NCBI GenBank assembly: GCA_963977105.1
Contig: CAXBNI010000001.1
Location: 1,364,001-1,428,000 of the forward strand
Origin: UBA2705 sp963977105
GTDB taxonomy: Bacteria > Pseudomonadota > Alphaproteobacteria > Micavibrionales > Micavibrionaceae
Reading direction: 5' to 3'
Length of the DNA stretch: 64,000 bases
The notes under the pieces are model-generated. The model saw nothing but the letters and a program-made list of their open reading frames with translations, had not been told where the DNA came from and made no database searches. Positions 35,387-42,285 of this stretch are shown piece after piece. The translations under genes and the position numbers were made by a program. Each line of letters begins with the position of its first letter. Positions within the stretch are counted from its first letter, which is position 1.

Positions 35387-36589
35387 ATGACATATCCAAA
35401 CGCAATACAGACGCTAGAGAGCGATTTAAAAAACGCCCCGCAAAGCCCAATTACGGATTTGGCGGCGCGGCTAATCACAGCAGCAAAGCAATTTGACCTT
35501 GATAAAACGGCGCAGCTGGCGGTGAATTTTCGCATGGATAGCATTCAGCGCAGCCCCGCAAACCCACCAGATTATACCCATGAAAGCATTTTAGGGGCAC
35601 CTTATGCCGATGATGAGCAAACTCCTTTGGCTGGGGGCGAAGCATGGCACCAAGGCCGTCGCGCGAGTAATACAGGGCTTAAATATAGCTTTAACAATGC
35701 AGGTCGCCCAATTAACCCGTTTATGAATACAGGGCTAAATGGCCGCGGGGTACTTGGTCAGTTTGGGCCGAACCACGCGGTTGATAATGGAATTATCCGT
35801 ATCAAAACTGATGAAAACGGTGATGATGCGCTGCATGTCATTGGCATTTTGCGCAAATTTGATAATGACGCGCCTGCTTTATGTGGCGGCTTTGCCAAAT
35901 ATGCACGCGGCGCAAACGGTGAATATATCTTTGATAAAGATGCGGTCATCGAAACCCAATTAGAAGAATTATTTGAAGAGATGATCAGCGGCTCCATTGC
36001 GCTTAACACAAAATATGCAGGTCAATTACCGCAAGCTATACAAGACGAGTATGACCGCCGCATGCAAGGGCGCAATGGCCTTGCACTCAGCGATCATCAC
36101 AAAGCAGAAATAGCAGAGCAAATTAAAACCGGCCTTAAAATGGCGCAGGTCGAAGAAAACGACCCTGAGTTCTTAAAAAGATTACATGGTGTCATCGCAG
36201 GCGGGCATGAATGTTTTGCTGGCCCCATATTAAACGATAATCGCAACACTAATAATGCATGGATTGAAACCAAATTAACATGGTTCACTATGGATGACGC
36301 AACATGGCGGAATATTGTCGGCCTATCACCGAAATATAATTACGCCTTTTCTGCGGGGGACGATGCAAGCGGCGTTATTGAGCATCACTTTTCGCCAACG
36401 CTAATCAAAGATGCTTTTGCTAGCCACGGCGCATTATTTAGCTTTATCGGCGCATCTTATTTACTAAAAGCTCAGGAAACTGGTACAGCAATTGCACCAT
36501 CAATCTTAAAGCAATGCTCAGAAATCGTTCGTTTCCTAGATGCCGAAAACACCCTACATGCGCAGCAAAAACAACAGCTGCGCCCTTAA
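35387..36589 (+). CDS. NUDT9-like Nudix protein (ADP-ribose hydrolase family)
   Basis: 400 residues. Several NUDT9-specific blocks are visible: NPFMNTGLNGRGVLGQFGPNHAVDN near residue 115 (in part, the GRGxLGxWGPNHA signature), CGGFAKYARG (the GG strand before the box), TQLEELFEEMI near 195 in place of the TLKREFGEEAL Nudix helix, and NTNNAWIETKLTWF near 290. LSAGDDA-type FSAGDDASGVIEHH and ASHGALFSFIGASYL end the domain. The catalytic Glu pair is kept; the box Arg is Glu. It carries insertions relative to human NUDT9. The probable substrate is ADP-ribose. No signal peptide is present. It stands alone. Confidence 0.82.
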   Translation: MTYPNAIQTLESDLKNAPQSPITDLAARLITAAKQFDLDKTAQLAVNFRMDSIQRSPANPPDYTHESILGAPYADDEQTPLAGGEAWHQGRRASNTGLKYSFNNAGRPINPFMNTGLNGRGVLGQFGPNHAVDNGIIRIKTDENGDDALHVIGILRKFDNDAPALCGGFAKYARGANGEYIFDKDAVIETQLEELFEEMISGSIALNTKYAGQLPQAIQDEYDRRMQGRNGLALSDHHKAEIAEQIKTGLKMAQVEENDPEFLKRLHGVIAGGHECFAGPILNDNRNTNNAWIETKLTWFTMDDATWRNIVGLSPKYNYAFSAGDDASGVIEHHFSPTLIKDAFASHGALFSFIGASYLLKAQETGTAIAPSILKQCSEIVRFLDAENTLHAQQKQQLRP

Positions 36590-36603
36590 TGGGAACGCAA
36601 CAC

Positions 36604-36632
36604 TTGACAATTTATGTAAAGAGACATAGATT
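36604..36632 (+). promoter_or_regulatory. sigma-70-type promoter
   Basis: TTGACA at 36604-36609 is a perfect -35. It is followed after 17 bases by TAGATT at 36627-36632. It sits 38 bases before the small gene at 36671. Confidence 0.6.
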
Positions 36633-36670
36633 GAGATGTTATCTTAAAAAATAATAACGGGGACTCAAAC

Positions 36671-36883
36671 ATGAGCAAAAACAATGAAATCATCATTATT
36701 CCGCCAGGCTACGAATATGTTGGCGAGGCTATAAATAATGATCCTGAGGCATCATTACAAGCTGTTTTCATCAGTTCTGTTGACGGTGAGTTTTTAGATG
36801 CTGATAATTACCAGTCAGAAGCGCCAGAGATGGAGCAAGCGGAATTACCACAAGCTTTTAAAGATTACGCGCCAAAAGTCTAA
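36671..36883 (+). CDS. small acidic hypothetical protein (70 aa)
   Basis: 70 residues starting at an ATG with GGGGA eight bases upstream and a good promoter (TTGACA-17-TAGATT). It is acidic and soluble: EIIIIPPGYEYVGEA near the N-terminus, then FISSVDGEFLDADNY and a Glu/Gln/Pro-rich end. It contains no Cys and no membrane segment. The strong promoter and ribosome site imply that it is expressed. I do not recognise the family. Confidence 0.65.
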   Translation: MSKNNEIIIIPPGYEYVGEAINNDPEASLQAVFISSVDGEFLDADNYQSEAPEMEQAELPQAFKDYAPKV

Positions 36884-36897
36884 ACAAGTTTAGCTGA

Positions 36898-37554
36898 TTA
36901 TTTTTTCCAGTGGAGGTCATATTCTATGCCGACATTGAATTCATGTGCATTGTAATCTGCGTTATAAACGCCAATACCAAAATCACTCGCGCTTAAATAA
37001 CGGTAACCACCTGTTAAAGCAAGACCGGGATTTAGTCTATATTTCAAACCACCTCCAAGCTGCCAACCAAGCGCATATGCAGCGTCATCACTGCTTTGCA
37101 GCGCACCGCCTGATGGTTCAACAGAGCCTTTAAAGCGCATCAAACCAAGACCTGCAGATAAATAAGGTTTTGCCTTCCATTTGAACTGGTCAAAATCATA
37201 AAAGCCATTTAAGAACCATGACATGTTGGAAATCTCGCCGCCCGTTGGGTATTCGCCACCGGTCGTGACAATTTCAGAAAAATCATTTTTACGGTAGCTC
37301 ATTTCGCCTTCGAAACGAATTTGACGGTTAAGGCGCAGGCCAATAGCGCCCGAAAAACTCATCGCGTTATTGGTTTTATATGTTCCTGAGATCTTGGAGG
37401 TCGTTTCTTGAATATCGCTATCAGGCATCGTGTTTAAGCCCATATAACCAGCAAGGTATATACGACTTGTTTGTGCCTTTGCCTGCAGGGCAAATACGCT
37501 ACAAAACATAATCAGCGCTATAAAAGCGGCATATTTAAGTTTGATAATCTTCAT
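36898..37554 (-). CDS. outer-membrane beta-barrel protein (OmpA/opacity-like)
   Basis: 218 residues from the Met at 37554, which puts a standard signal peptide at the front (YAAFIALIMFCSVFALQAKAQ). An upstream Met at 37584 would add ten residues. The mature part alternates polar and hydrophobic residues as an eight-strand barrel: IYLAGYMGLNTMPDSD, MSFSGAIGLRLNRQIRFEGEMSY, AKPYLSAGLGLMRF and LTGGYRYLSASDF. The last residues, HEFNVGIEYDLHW, are an aromatic-rich final strand. This is the general small porin/opacity family. The function is unknown. Confidence 0.82.
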   Translation of the reverse strand: MKIIKLKYAAFIALIMFCSVFALQAKAQTSRIYLAGYMGLNTMPDSDIQETTSKISGTYKTNNAMSFSGAIGLRLNRQIRFEGEMSYRKNDFSEIVTTGGEYPTGGEISNMSWFLNGFYDFDQFKWKAKPYLSAGLGLMRFKGSVEPSGGALQSSDDAAYALGWQLGGGLKYRLNPGLALTGGYRYLSASDFGIGVYNADYNAHEFNVGIEYDLHWKK

Positions 37555-37720
37555 AACAACGCAAAACGCAAAAGGTGAAAACATGCCAGAACAGGCATAA
37601 GATAGTTATATTCTACTAAAAGGCACAAAAATGCGCAAGACATAAAATGACACATCTATACAAGAGCTCTGCCCTAGGCAGTCATGCCGCCAAATGTATA
37701 TATTTTTGAGAGGATGAGTG

Positions 37721-38263
37721 CTATTCGTACTTCACGGTTGGCGTTTCACCATCTGTGACAAGCTTACCTTCCGCACGATTTTTTTGTAATCGCTCAAACT
37801 CAGCTTTTGCATCGACGACGTTTGCCGCGGGGCTTTTATTGGTCATTTTTCCAATTAATCGGCCAAATGTCGCTTGTTCTTTCTTTTGCAAGCTTTGGTG
37901 CTCAGCTTCAATGGTGTAACGAATAGTCGGGTCAGCATTGTCTGCGCCAGCTTTGCTCAACAGCTCATTAATAGCTGCGCCGGAATCTTGCCCTGGCACT
38001 TGCTCTACCACTTCACCCATAAGGGCTTTTTCTGCTTCTTTAATTGGCGCAAGCTCTTGCGGTCTTGCCATGCCGATAACAGGCAGCGGTAACTGCGCGA
38101 CATCCTCATAACTTTCAGGCGGCCGCTCAAGCGGCGCACGACGCATCACAGAAAATTCATCTGGTGCGCGTGGCGGAGCAATCTGTTCACGTAGCGTGTC
38201 ACAGCCCGTCACAATTAATAATGCACTTAATAAAGCTAATTTAGAAGATGTCGTTAATTTCAT
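37721..38263 (-). CDS. DUF3035 lipoprotein
   Basis: 180 residues from the Met at 38263; a TTG at 38278 would add five. The lipoprotein signal peptide ends LLIVTGCD, so Cys is lipidated. The mature part starts PPRAPDEFSVMRRAPLERPP, the mark of the alphaproteobacterial DUF3035 family, and continues LPLPVIGMARPQEL. Its function is not established. It follows lspA, which processes lipoproteins, by about 22 bases; this lspA-DUF3035 order is common in alphaproteobacteria, where a M16 peptidase often comes next but is absent here. Confidence 0.87.
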   Translation of the reverse strand: MKLTTSSKLALLSALLIVTGCDTLREQIAPPRAPDEFSVMRRAPLERPPESYEDVAQLPLPVIGMARPQELAPIKEAEKALMGEVVEQVPGQDSGAAINELLSKAGADNADPTIRYTIEAEHQSLQKKEQATFGRLIGKMTNKSPAANVVDAKAEFERLQKNRAEGKLVTDGETPTVKYE

Positions 38264-38285
38264 TACACGCTGCCGCAATTAATAT

Positions 38286-38855
38286 CTATTTGTTTTTCTT
38301 TAACGAATAACTTTTGTCTGATTTCTCACTGGTAAAGCTATTGAGTAGCATTAGCAGAACACCAATCACAATACAACTATCGGCGAAATTAAAGGCTGGA
38401 TAATGCCATTCACCAAAATACACGTCAACAAAGTCAATCACAGAACCAAAACGTGCGCGGTCAATAATATTGCCCAGCGCGCCGCCGATAATAAGCACTA
38501 AGCTTGTGCGTGTGTTCATATTCTCTGCTTTGAAAAACCAAACGAGCAAACCAAGAACAATAACCCCAGTAACGCCAACCAATCCCCATACGCCTGCGCC
38601 TGATTGTTGGAACAGCCCAAAGCTAACGCCGCGATTCCAAACCATAGAAAAGTTCACATAGCCATCAAGGACATTCACCGATACTGGAGGCAGATAAGCG
38701 GCTTTGACCTCCGTCATCCACGTTATAAAATCACGCGGGACTTTATGTGCATAAGCCTTGTTCAAAAGCATTTCTTCTAGCACATACCATTTGGACAGTT
38801 GGTCCAAAATAATAATGATAAAGATAGACAATAGATAAGGCAGTTTATTCATCAT
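38286..38855 (-). CDS. lspA: lipoprotein signal peptidase (signal peptidase II)
   Basis: It cleaves prolipoproteins after lipid attachment. 189 residues with four membrane helices: the N-terminal LLSIFIIIILDQLSKWYV, and the two catalytic Asp regions GGALGNIIDRARFGSVIDFVDVYFG (in part) and FNFADSCIVIGVLLML. The motif NxxDR and the FNxAD block are intact. An insertion at residues 35-65 (RDFITWMTEVKAAYLPP) makes it slightly longer than E. coli LspA. The start could be either of two adjacent Met. Confidence 0.95.
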   Translation of the reverse strand: MMNKLPYLLSIFIIIILDQLSKWYVLEEMLLNKAYAHKVPRDFITWMTEVKAAYLPPVSVNVLDGYVNFSMVWNRGVSFGLFQQSGAGVWGLVGVTGVIVLGLLVWFFKAENMNTRTSLVLIIGGALGNIIDRARFGSVIDFVDVYFGEWHYPAFNFADSCIVIGVLLMLLNSFTSEKSDKSYSLKKNK

Positions 38856-38912
38856 AATGGCGCATCACTTAGTTAGTTGGTCGAAAACATGTTCTGGCAA
38901 TCATAACCTGAT

Positions 38913-39386
38913 TTATTTAGCGCGTATATATTTTAATAAAAAATGATCCCCTGAGAGCTTCCCCGCACCAAAGAAGAGCGGTACAGCCAGCAACATCATC
39001 CAGTAGTAATGCTGTGTGTTTGCCATGCCATATTCGGCAGGGATAGCGAACTGAATCACAAGCGCCATGGAGAGCAAAACAAATGCAGCCAAGCGGCCAA
39101 ACAGTCCTACGGCAAGTAGCGCTCCAAATATAACCTCATTCGCGATACCAAGCACAGCCGCAATAACTGGCGGCAATAGCGGTACAGGATGAATTTCCGT
39201 GAACAAGAACAACACATCAGAAAAGTTGCCATTAAGCGTATCTTGCAGTTTACCAAAACCCGACTTAAAAAAGATGCTCGCCACATAAAAGCGAATAGTC
39301 AGCACCGTCAGAGGCGCAAGCCAGCGTTCTGATATGTTTCTAAACATCTCAAACTTCTGATCGATTGCCTGTGCTAAATTTTTCAT
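38913..39386 (-). CDS. DoxX-family membrane protein of the bufferin operon
   Basis: 157 residues with four membrane helices: LTVLTIRFYVASIFFKSGFGKL (in part), VIAAVLGIANEVIFGALLAVG, FVLLSMALVIQFAIPA and the C-terminal YYWMMLLAVPLFFGAGKLS. DoxX/MauE-like proteins often accompany DUF2282-DUF692-DUF2063 gene sets. It is the last gene of the unit, starting 30 bases after bufC stops, with AAGGA eight bases upstream. The role is probably electron transfer or membrane attachment for the copper-peptide system; that is inference. Confidence 0.88.
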   Translation of the reverse strand: MKNLAQAIDQKFEMFRNISERWLAPLTVLTIRFYVASIFFKSGFGKLQDTLNGNFSDVLFLFTEIHPVPLLPPVIAAVLGIANEVIFGALLAVGLFGRLAAFVLLSMALVIQFAIPAEYGMANTQHYYWMMLLAVPLFFGAGKLSGDHFLLKYIRAK

Positions 39387-39415
39387 CGGTAAATTCCTTT
39401 TGTTAAAATTGCGTT

Positions 39416-40216
39416 CTACCCAATGATAAAGGCATCGCGCATCATCATATTCTGCAAAAATGTTTCAAAATCAAATGTGGCATTACACTGAATTGCAGCT
39501 TCAAACGCGTGGTTAACATCTTGCGTTTCTTGTAGCGTGCCAAAAAACACATAAGCCGCTGCGTCAATAACGAGAGATTCAACACGAAAGCCAAGTCGCC
39601 ATACCATAATATGTTGACCGCCTGCATCCAAATCAAAGTCTTGGACAGCAGCGTCATCCGTAAGCGCAAATTTTTGTAAAGACAATAGCGGATAGGCACT
39701 GCACATGAAGCCGCAAGACGGGTGCACATCAAGCTTTGCTGCCCCAGCCATGATTTGTGGCAGAAGTTTCGCAGCATTGTCCAAATTCAACACAGCGCCA
39801 TCCGGTGCGTAATAGGCTTGATGTTCCAGCCCTTCCAACACCGCTATATCAGGCAAAAATGCAACGTTCTGTGCAGGGGTAAAGCCGCGTATAAACGCAG
39901 GGTAATCCGCGGCATACTCATTCATATTTGCGGATGGCGGTGGGTTTTTCAGCACATATTCACGCGCCATAGCGCGAGCAAATTCATCACCGACTAAGGG
40001 AATAATCGTCGGGTAGCGCGCTAAAACCACTTCAATCAAGCCGCCAACCACATTGTTTTTATATATCTCAAGCCGCGCGCCTGTGCTGATTTTACTTTGC
40101 CTCACCGCAGCATCAAGGCTTTCTGCATATGGCGCATCAGGGCGGAGTAATGCACGCGCAATGTCTTGCTGCAAAGCTTGAGCGTGATAAGGCGGGGTTA
40201 CACTAGGCGGTGCCAT
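39416..40216 (-). CDS. bufC: BufC/HvfC-like protein (DUF2063), partner of the MNIO enzyme
   Basis: 266 residues. The N-terminal DUF2063 helical domain runs LQQDIARALLRPDAP, ARLEIYKNNVVGGLIEVVLARYP (in part) and DEFARAMAREYV; the C-terminal part starts about residue 125 with LPDIAVLEGLEHQAYYA. In bufferin and oxazolin pathways BufC/HvfC is the RiPP-recognition partner that brings the precursor to BufB/HvfB. Its start overlaps the end of bufB by 14 bases, which implies coupling. Symbol by family and context. Confidence 0.88.
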   Translation of the reverse strand: MAPPSVTPPYHAQALQQDIARALLRPDAPYAESLDAAVRQSKISTGARLEIYKNNVVGGLIEVVLARYPTIIPLVGDEFARAMAREYVLKNPPPSANMNEYAADYPAFIRGFTPAQNVAFLPDIAVLEGLEHQAYYAPDGAVLNLDNAAKLLPQIMAGAAKLDVHPSCGFMCSAYPLLSLQKFALTDDAAVQDFDLDAGGQHIMVWRLGFRVESLVIDAAAYVFFGTLQETQDVNHAFEAAIQCNATFDFETFLQNMMMRDAFIIG

Positions 40217-41087
40217 GCTCTACCCTCGCTTTGTGCTGATGGGCATCTATAATGCACTGCGCCTTTGCAGCTTCGCTTAATAAGGTCGGCAGCGCAGGAA
40301 TATCATTATCCCACTCGATCAATGTTTTGACCGGCGCATGACGCGCCATCATATAATCAAATAATTGCCAGACATTATCATGGACATCTTCGCCGTGGGT
40401 ATCAATGAACACGCTTTGCCCTTCGATGGTTTTTTCCGTGTAACCAGCAAGGTGGATTTCGCGCACGGCGCTATAATTGATGTTATCAAGGTAATCTGTC
40501 GCGCTAAAGCCGTGATTATTCGCCTGTACCTGCACATTATTAATATCAAGCAACAAATGACAAGCACAGCGGCGTACAATTTCATTTAAAAATGCCCATT
40601 CTGGCATCTCGTCATCTTTAAAGCTCATATAGGTGGAAGGGTTTTCTATTAAAATATTCTGTCCTAAATAGCTTTGCGCCATATCAATATTGCGGCAGAT
40701 ATTATCAAGATTTTCTGCGCTATAGGATAATGGCAGTAAGTCATTTAAGTGCGCATTGCCGCTTGCGCTCCATGAGGCATGATCCGAGAACTGAAAGGGC
40801 TCAATGCGCGCGATCAGATCTTTTAACTGAGATAGGTGATGTTCATCCAAGGGCTGCGCCGCCCCTAGGGACAGGCCAACACCATGAAAACTAATCGGGT
40901 AATCTTTACGGATTTTTTCTAGAAATTTGAAATTGATACCGCCGCCGAAATAGTTTTCAGGGTGAACTTCTAGCCACGAGACATCGCTTAATGGCGGGCA
41001 GCCTGCAATGTCACGATAATGGGGGTGGCGCAAACCAACCCCCATTACGTTAATATTACTTTGGGGTATTGGTTTAATCTTTCGCAT
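40203..41087 (-). CDS. bufB: BufB/HvfB-like MNIO (DUF692) iron oxidase
   Basis: A multinuclear non-heme iron-dependent oxidative enzyme that modifies Cys residues of the precursor peptides. 294 residues from the Met at 41087; the frame extends 11 residues further. The TIM-barrel metal-ligand pattern is visible: GVGLRHPHYRD, EVHPENYFGGG, SFHGVGLSLG, FSDHASWSA, IENPSTYMSF, LLLDINNVQVQANNHG, EIHLAGYTE, DTHGEDVHDNVW and LIEWDNDIPAL. All the usual His/Glu/Asp positions appear intact. The start lies 14 bases inside the end of the second bufA gene. Confidence 0.93.
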   Translation of the reverse strand: MRKIKPIPQSNINVMGVGLRHPHYRDIAGCPPLSDVSWLEVHPENYFGGGINFKFLEKIRKDYPISFHGVGLSLGAAQPLDEHHLSQLKDLIARIEPFQFSDHASWSASGNAHLNDLLPLSYSAENLDNICRNIDMAQSYLGQNILIENPSTYMSFKDDEMPEWAFLNEIVRRCACHLLLDINNVQVQANNHGFSATDYLDNINYSAVREIHLAGYTEKTIEGQSVFIDTHGEDVHDNVWQLFDYMMARHAPVKTLIEWDNDIPALPTLLSEAAKAQCIIDAHQHKARVEHGTA

Positions 41088-41370
41088 CCTTTTCAGCTTT
41101 TTCTGCGATATGGCCGCCAACTAATTTGTGACAAAGGCCTTTCGGGACAAGCACCCATTCGTTTTTGTCACCGTCAACTTTAGCTTCTTTCGCGCAGCTA
41201 TGTGAGCCATCTAATGCGCCGCAATCATTCATGCCGGCTTTAACAACGCCATAACATTTTTCTTTATCTTTAGACGCGCCAGCTTCAGCATCATGCGCTG
41301 CCGCCATTGAAAGCGTCGCGACAAAAGCGCCCGCAACTAGTGTATTTAGCGTTTTCTTTGCAATAGACAT
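41074..41370 (-). CDS. bufA: DUF2282 bufferin-type precursor peptide, copy 2
   Basis: 98 residues. A signal peptide (TLVAGAFVATLSMAAAHDAEA) leads to a mature peptide with the four conserved Cys: KEKCYGVVKAG, NDCGALDGSHSCAKEA and VLVPKGLCHKL. Bufferins are exported peptides whose central Cys are oxidised by BufB and which bind copper. The mature core is nearly identical to copy 1 around the first three Cys and diverges between the third and fourth. Good ribosome site (GAGGAG). Overlap with bufB links it to the enzyme gene. It has its own promoter and hairpin leader. Confidence 0.92.
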   Translation of the reverse strand: MSIAKKTLNTLVAGAFVATLSMAAAHDAEAGASKDKEKCYGVVKAGMNDCGALDGSHSCAKEAKVDGDKNEWVLVPKGLCHKLVGGHIAEKAEKDAKD

Positions 41371-41408
41371 TTTATTCTCCTCAAAAATTCATTAAATAAG
41401 ATTTCGAA

Positions 41409-41435
41409 GCGGCCTTTAAAATCGATAAAGGCCGC
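41409..41435 (-). other. 5'-UTR hairpin before bufA copy 2
   Basis: GCGGCCTTT and AAAGGCCGC form a nine-base perfect stem with a nine-base loop containing ATCGAT. The hairpin starts only a few bases after the predicted transcription start and has no T-run after it on the minus strand. The upstream copy has a related hairpin at 41870-41850. It may stabilise the mRNA or bind a regulator. Confidence 0.6.
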
Positions 41436-41449
41436 GTCATAGAATTATA

Positions 41450-41475
41450 TTCGCATGGTGGTTCATGATGGTTAC
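41450..41475 (-). promoter_or_regulatory. ECF-type (SigF-like) promoter of bufA copy 2
   Basis: On the minus strand GTAACC at 41475-41470 is followed after exactly 16 bases by CGAA at 41453-41450, then TATAATT. As I recall it, the Caulobacter SigF motif for the homologous operon is GTAACC-N16-CGAA. The same element occurs before copy 1. Confidence 0.7.
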
Positions 41476-41498
41476 ATAGATAATAAAACACAGGGCTT

Positions 41499-41807
41499 TT
41501 ACTCAGCTTGTGCTTCTGCTTTCGATTCTTCAGCCAGTTTACCGCCGACTAATTTATGACAGAGCCCTTTAGGCACATACGCCCAGTCATTACTGCTATT
41601 ATCAAGCTTAGCAAGGCGCGCGCAGCTATGTGCGCCATCCAATGCGCCGCAATCATTCATGCCGGCTTTAACAACGCCGTAACATTTTTCTTTACCCTTA
41701 GGCGCGGCAGGGTCATGCGCCTGTGCAGATTGCGTGGCAGCCAGAGAAAGTGTTGCGAAAAAAGCGCTGGCGACAAGTGTATTCAAAGTTTTCTTTGCAA
41801 TAGACAT
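41499..41807 (-). CDS. bufA: DUF2282 bufferin-type precursor peptide, copy 1
   Basis: 102 residues and the first gene of the unit. Signal peptide (TLVASAFFATLSLAATQSAQA), then the mature peptide with Cys in KEKCYGVVKAGMNDCGALDG (in part), AHSCARLA and VPKGLCHKL. The N-terminal MSIAKKTLNTLVA is identical to copy 2, so the pair arose by recent duplication that also copied the leader and promoter. Good ribosome site (AAGGGGA). The C-terminus has extra Glu/Ala residues (AEESKAEAQAE). Confidence 0.92.
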   Translation of the reverse strand: MSIAKKTLNTLVASAFFATLSLAATQSAQAHDPAAPKGKEKCYGVVKAGMNDCGALDGAHSCARLAKLDNSSNDWAYVPKGLCHKLVGGKLAEESKAEAQAE

Positions 41808-41849
41808 TTTATTCCCCTTAAAAATTGATTAAACAACATATTCAAACGT

Positions 41850-41870
41850 GCCTTTGAAACCGACAAAGGC
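41850..41870 (-). other. 5'-UTR hairpin before bufA copy 1
   Basis: GCCTTTG and CAAAGGC form a seven-base stem with a seven-base loop, at the same relative place as the nine-base hairpin before copy 2. The stem bases differ but pairing is kept, which hints at selection on structure. Confidence 0.5.
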
Positions 41871-41887
41871 CGCCCAGTGTAATTGTA

Positions 41888-41913
41888 TTCGTCTAATGGT
41901 TTATAATCGTTAC
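41888..41913 (-). promoter_or_regulatory. ECF-type (SigF-like) promoter of bufA copy 1
   Basis: GTAACG at 41913-41908 and CGAA at 41891-41888 are 16 bases apart, with TACAATT after. The element differs from the copy-2 promoter mainly in the spacer, yet the -35, -10 and spacing are kept. Confidence 0.68.
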
Positions 41914-41937
41914 ATCGGAGAGAAAAATCGAGACCTC

Positions 41938-42261
41938 TTAGATTTTATGCTGCATATGCGCAACTTGTCTTTCCACGTCATGTTTTAATTTTTTTTGGAA
42001 ATCAGGGTCAATGCCATATTCGCGTTTCATTTCTTCAATCGTGTCTTCTGGGGGTTCATACGTATCAACGCCGTATTTAAGCACACTTCCGAAATCCGTA
42101 AGCGTATAAGGATCCCCAGCTTTTTGTACATCTAGAAACTTCATATATTGGCTCGGTAAAATATCAACATAAGCCCAAAACTTTTGTCCCTCGACCTCAC
42201 CGCAGACAAGGGTAATAATACCAAGGTTACCATCCATTTCTTTCATTGTGTCGTCACTCAT
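41938..42261 (-). CDS. conserved hypothetical protein (107 aa)
   Basis: 107 residues, soluble. LGIITLVCGEVEGQKFWAYVDILPSQYMKF suggests strand-turn-strand (given in part), then DPYTLTDFGSVLKYG and a charged helical end (EEMKREYGIDPDFQKKLKHDVERQV). I believe similar short proteins with a YxxF...L.DFG.vl..G pattern occur in other alphaproteobacteria, function unknown. Its ATG follows AAAAGGAAAAAACC. It lies just upstream of the buf promoter, on the same strand, and is unlikely to belong to that unit. Confidence 0.7.
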   Translation of the reverse strand: MSDDTMKEMDGNLGIITLVCGEVEGQKFWAYVDILPSQYMKFLDVQKAGDPYTLTDFGSVLKYGVDTYEPPEDTIEEMKREYGIDPDFQKKLKHDVERQVAHMQHKI

Positions 42262-42285
42262 GGTTTTTTCCTTTTGCTAAAACAC

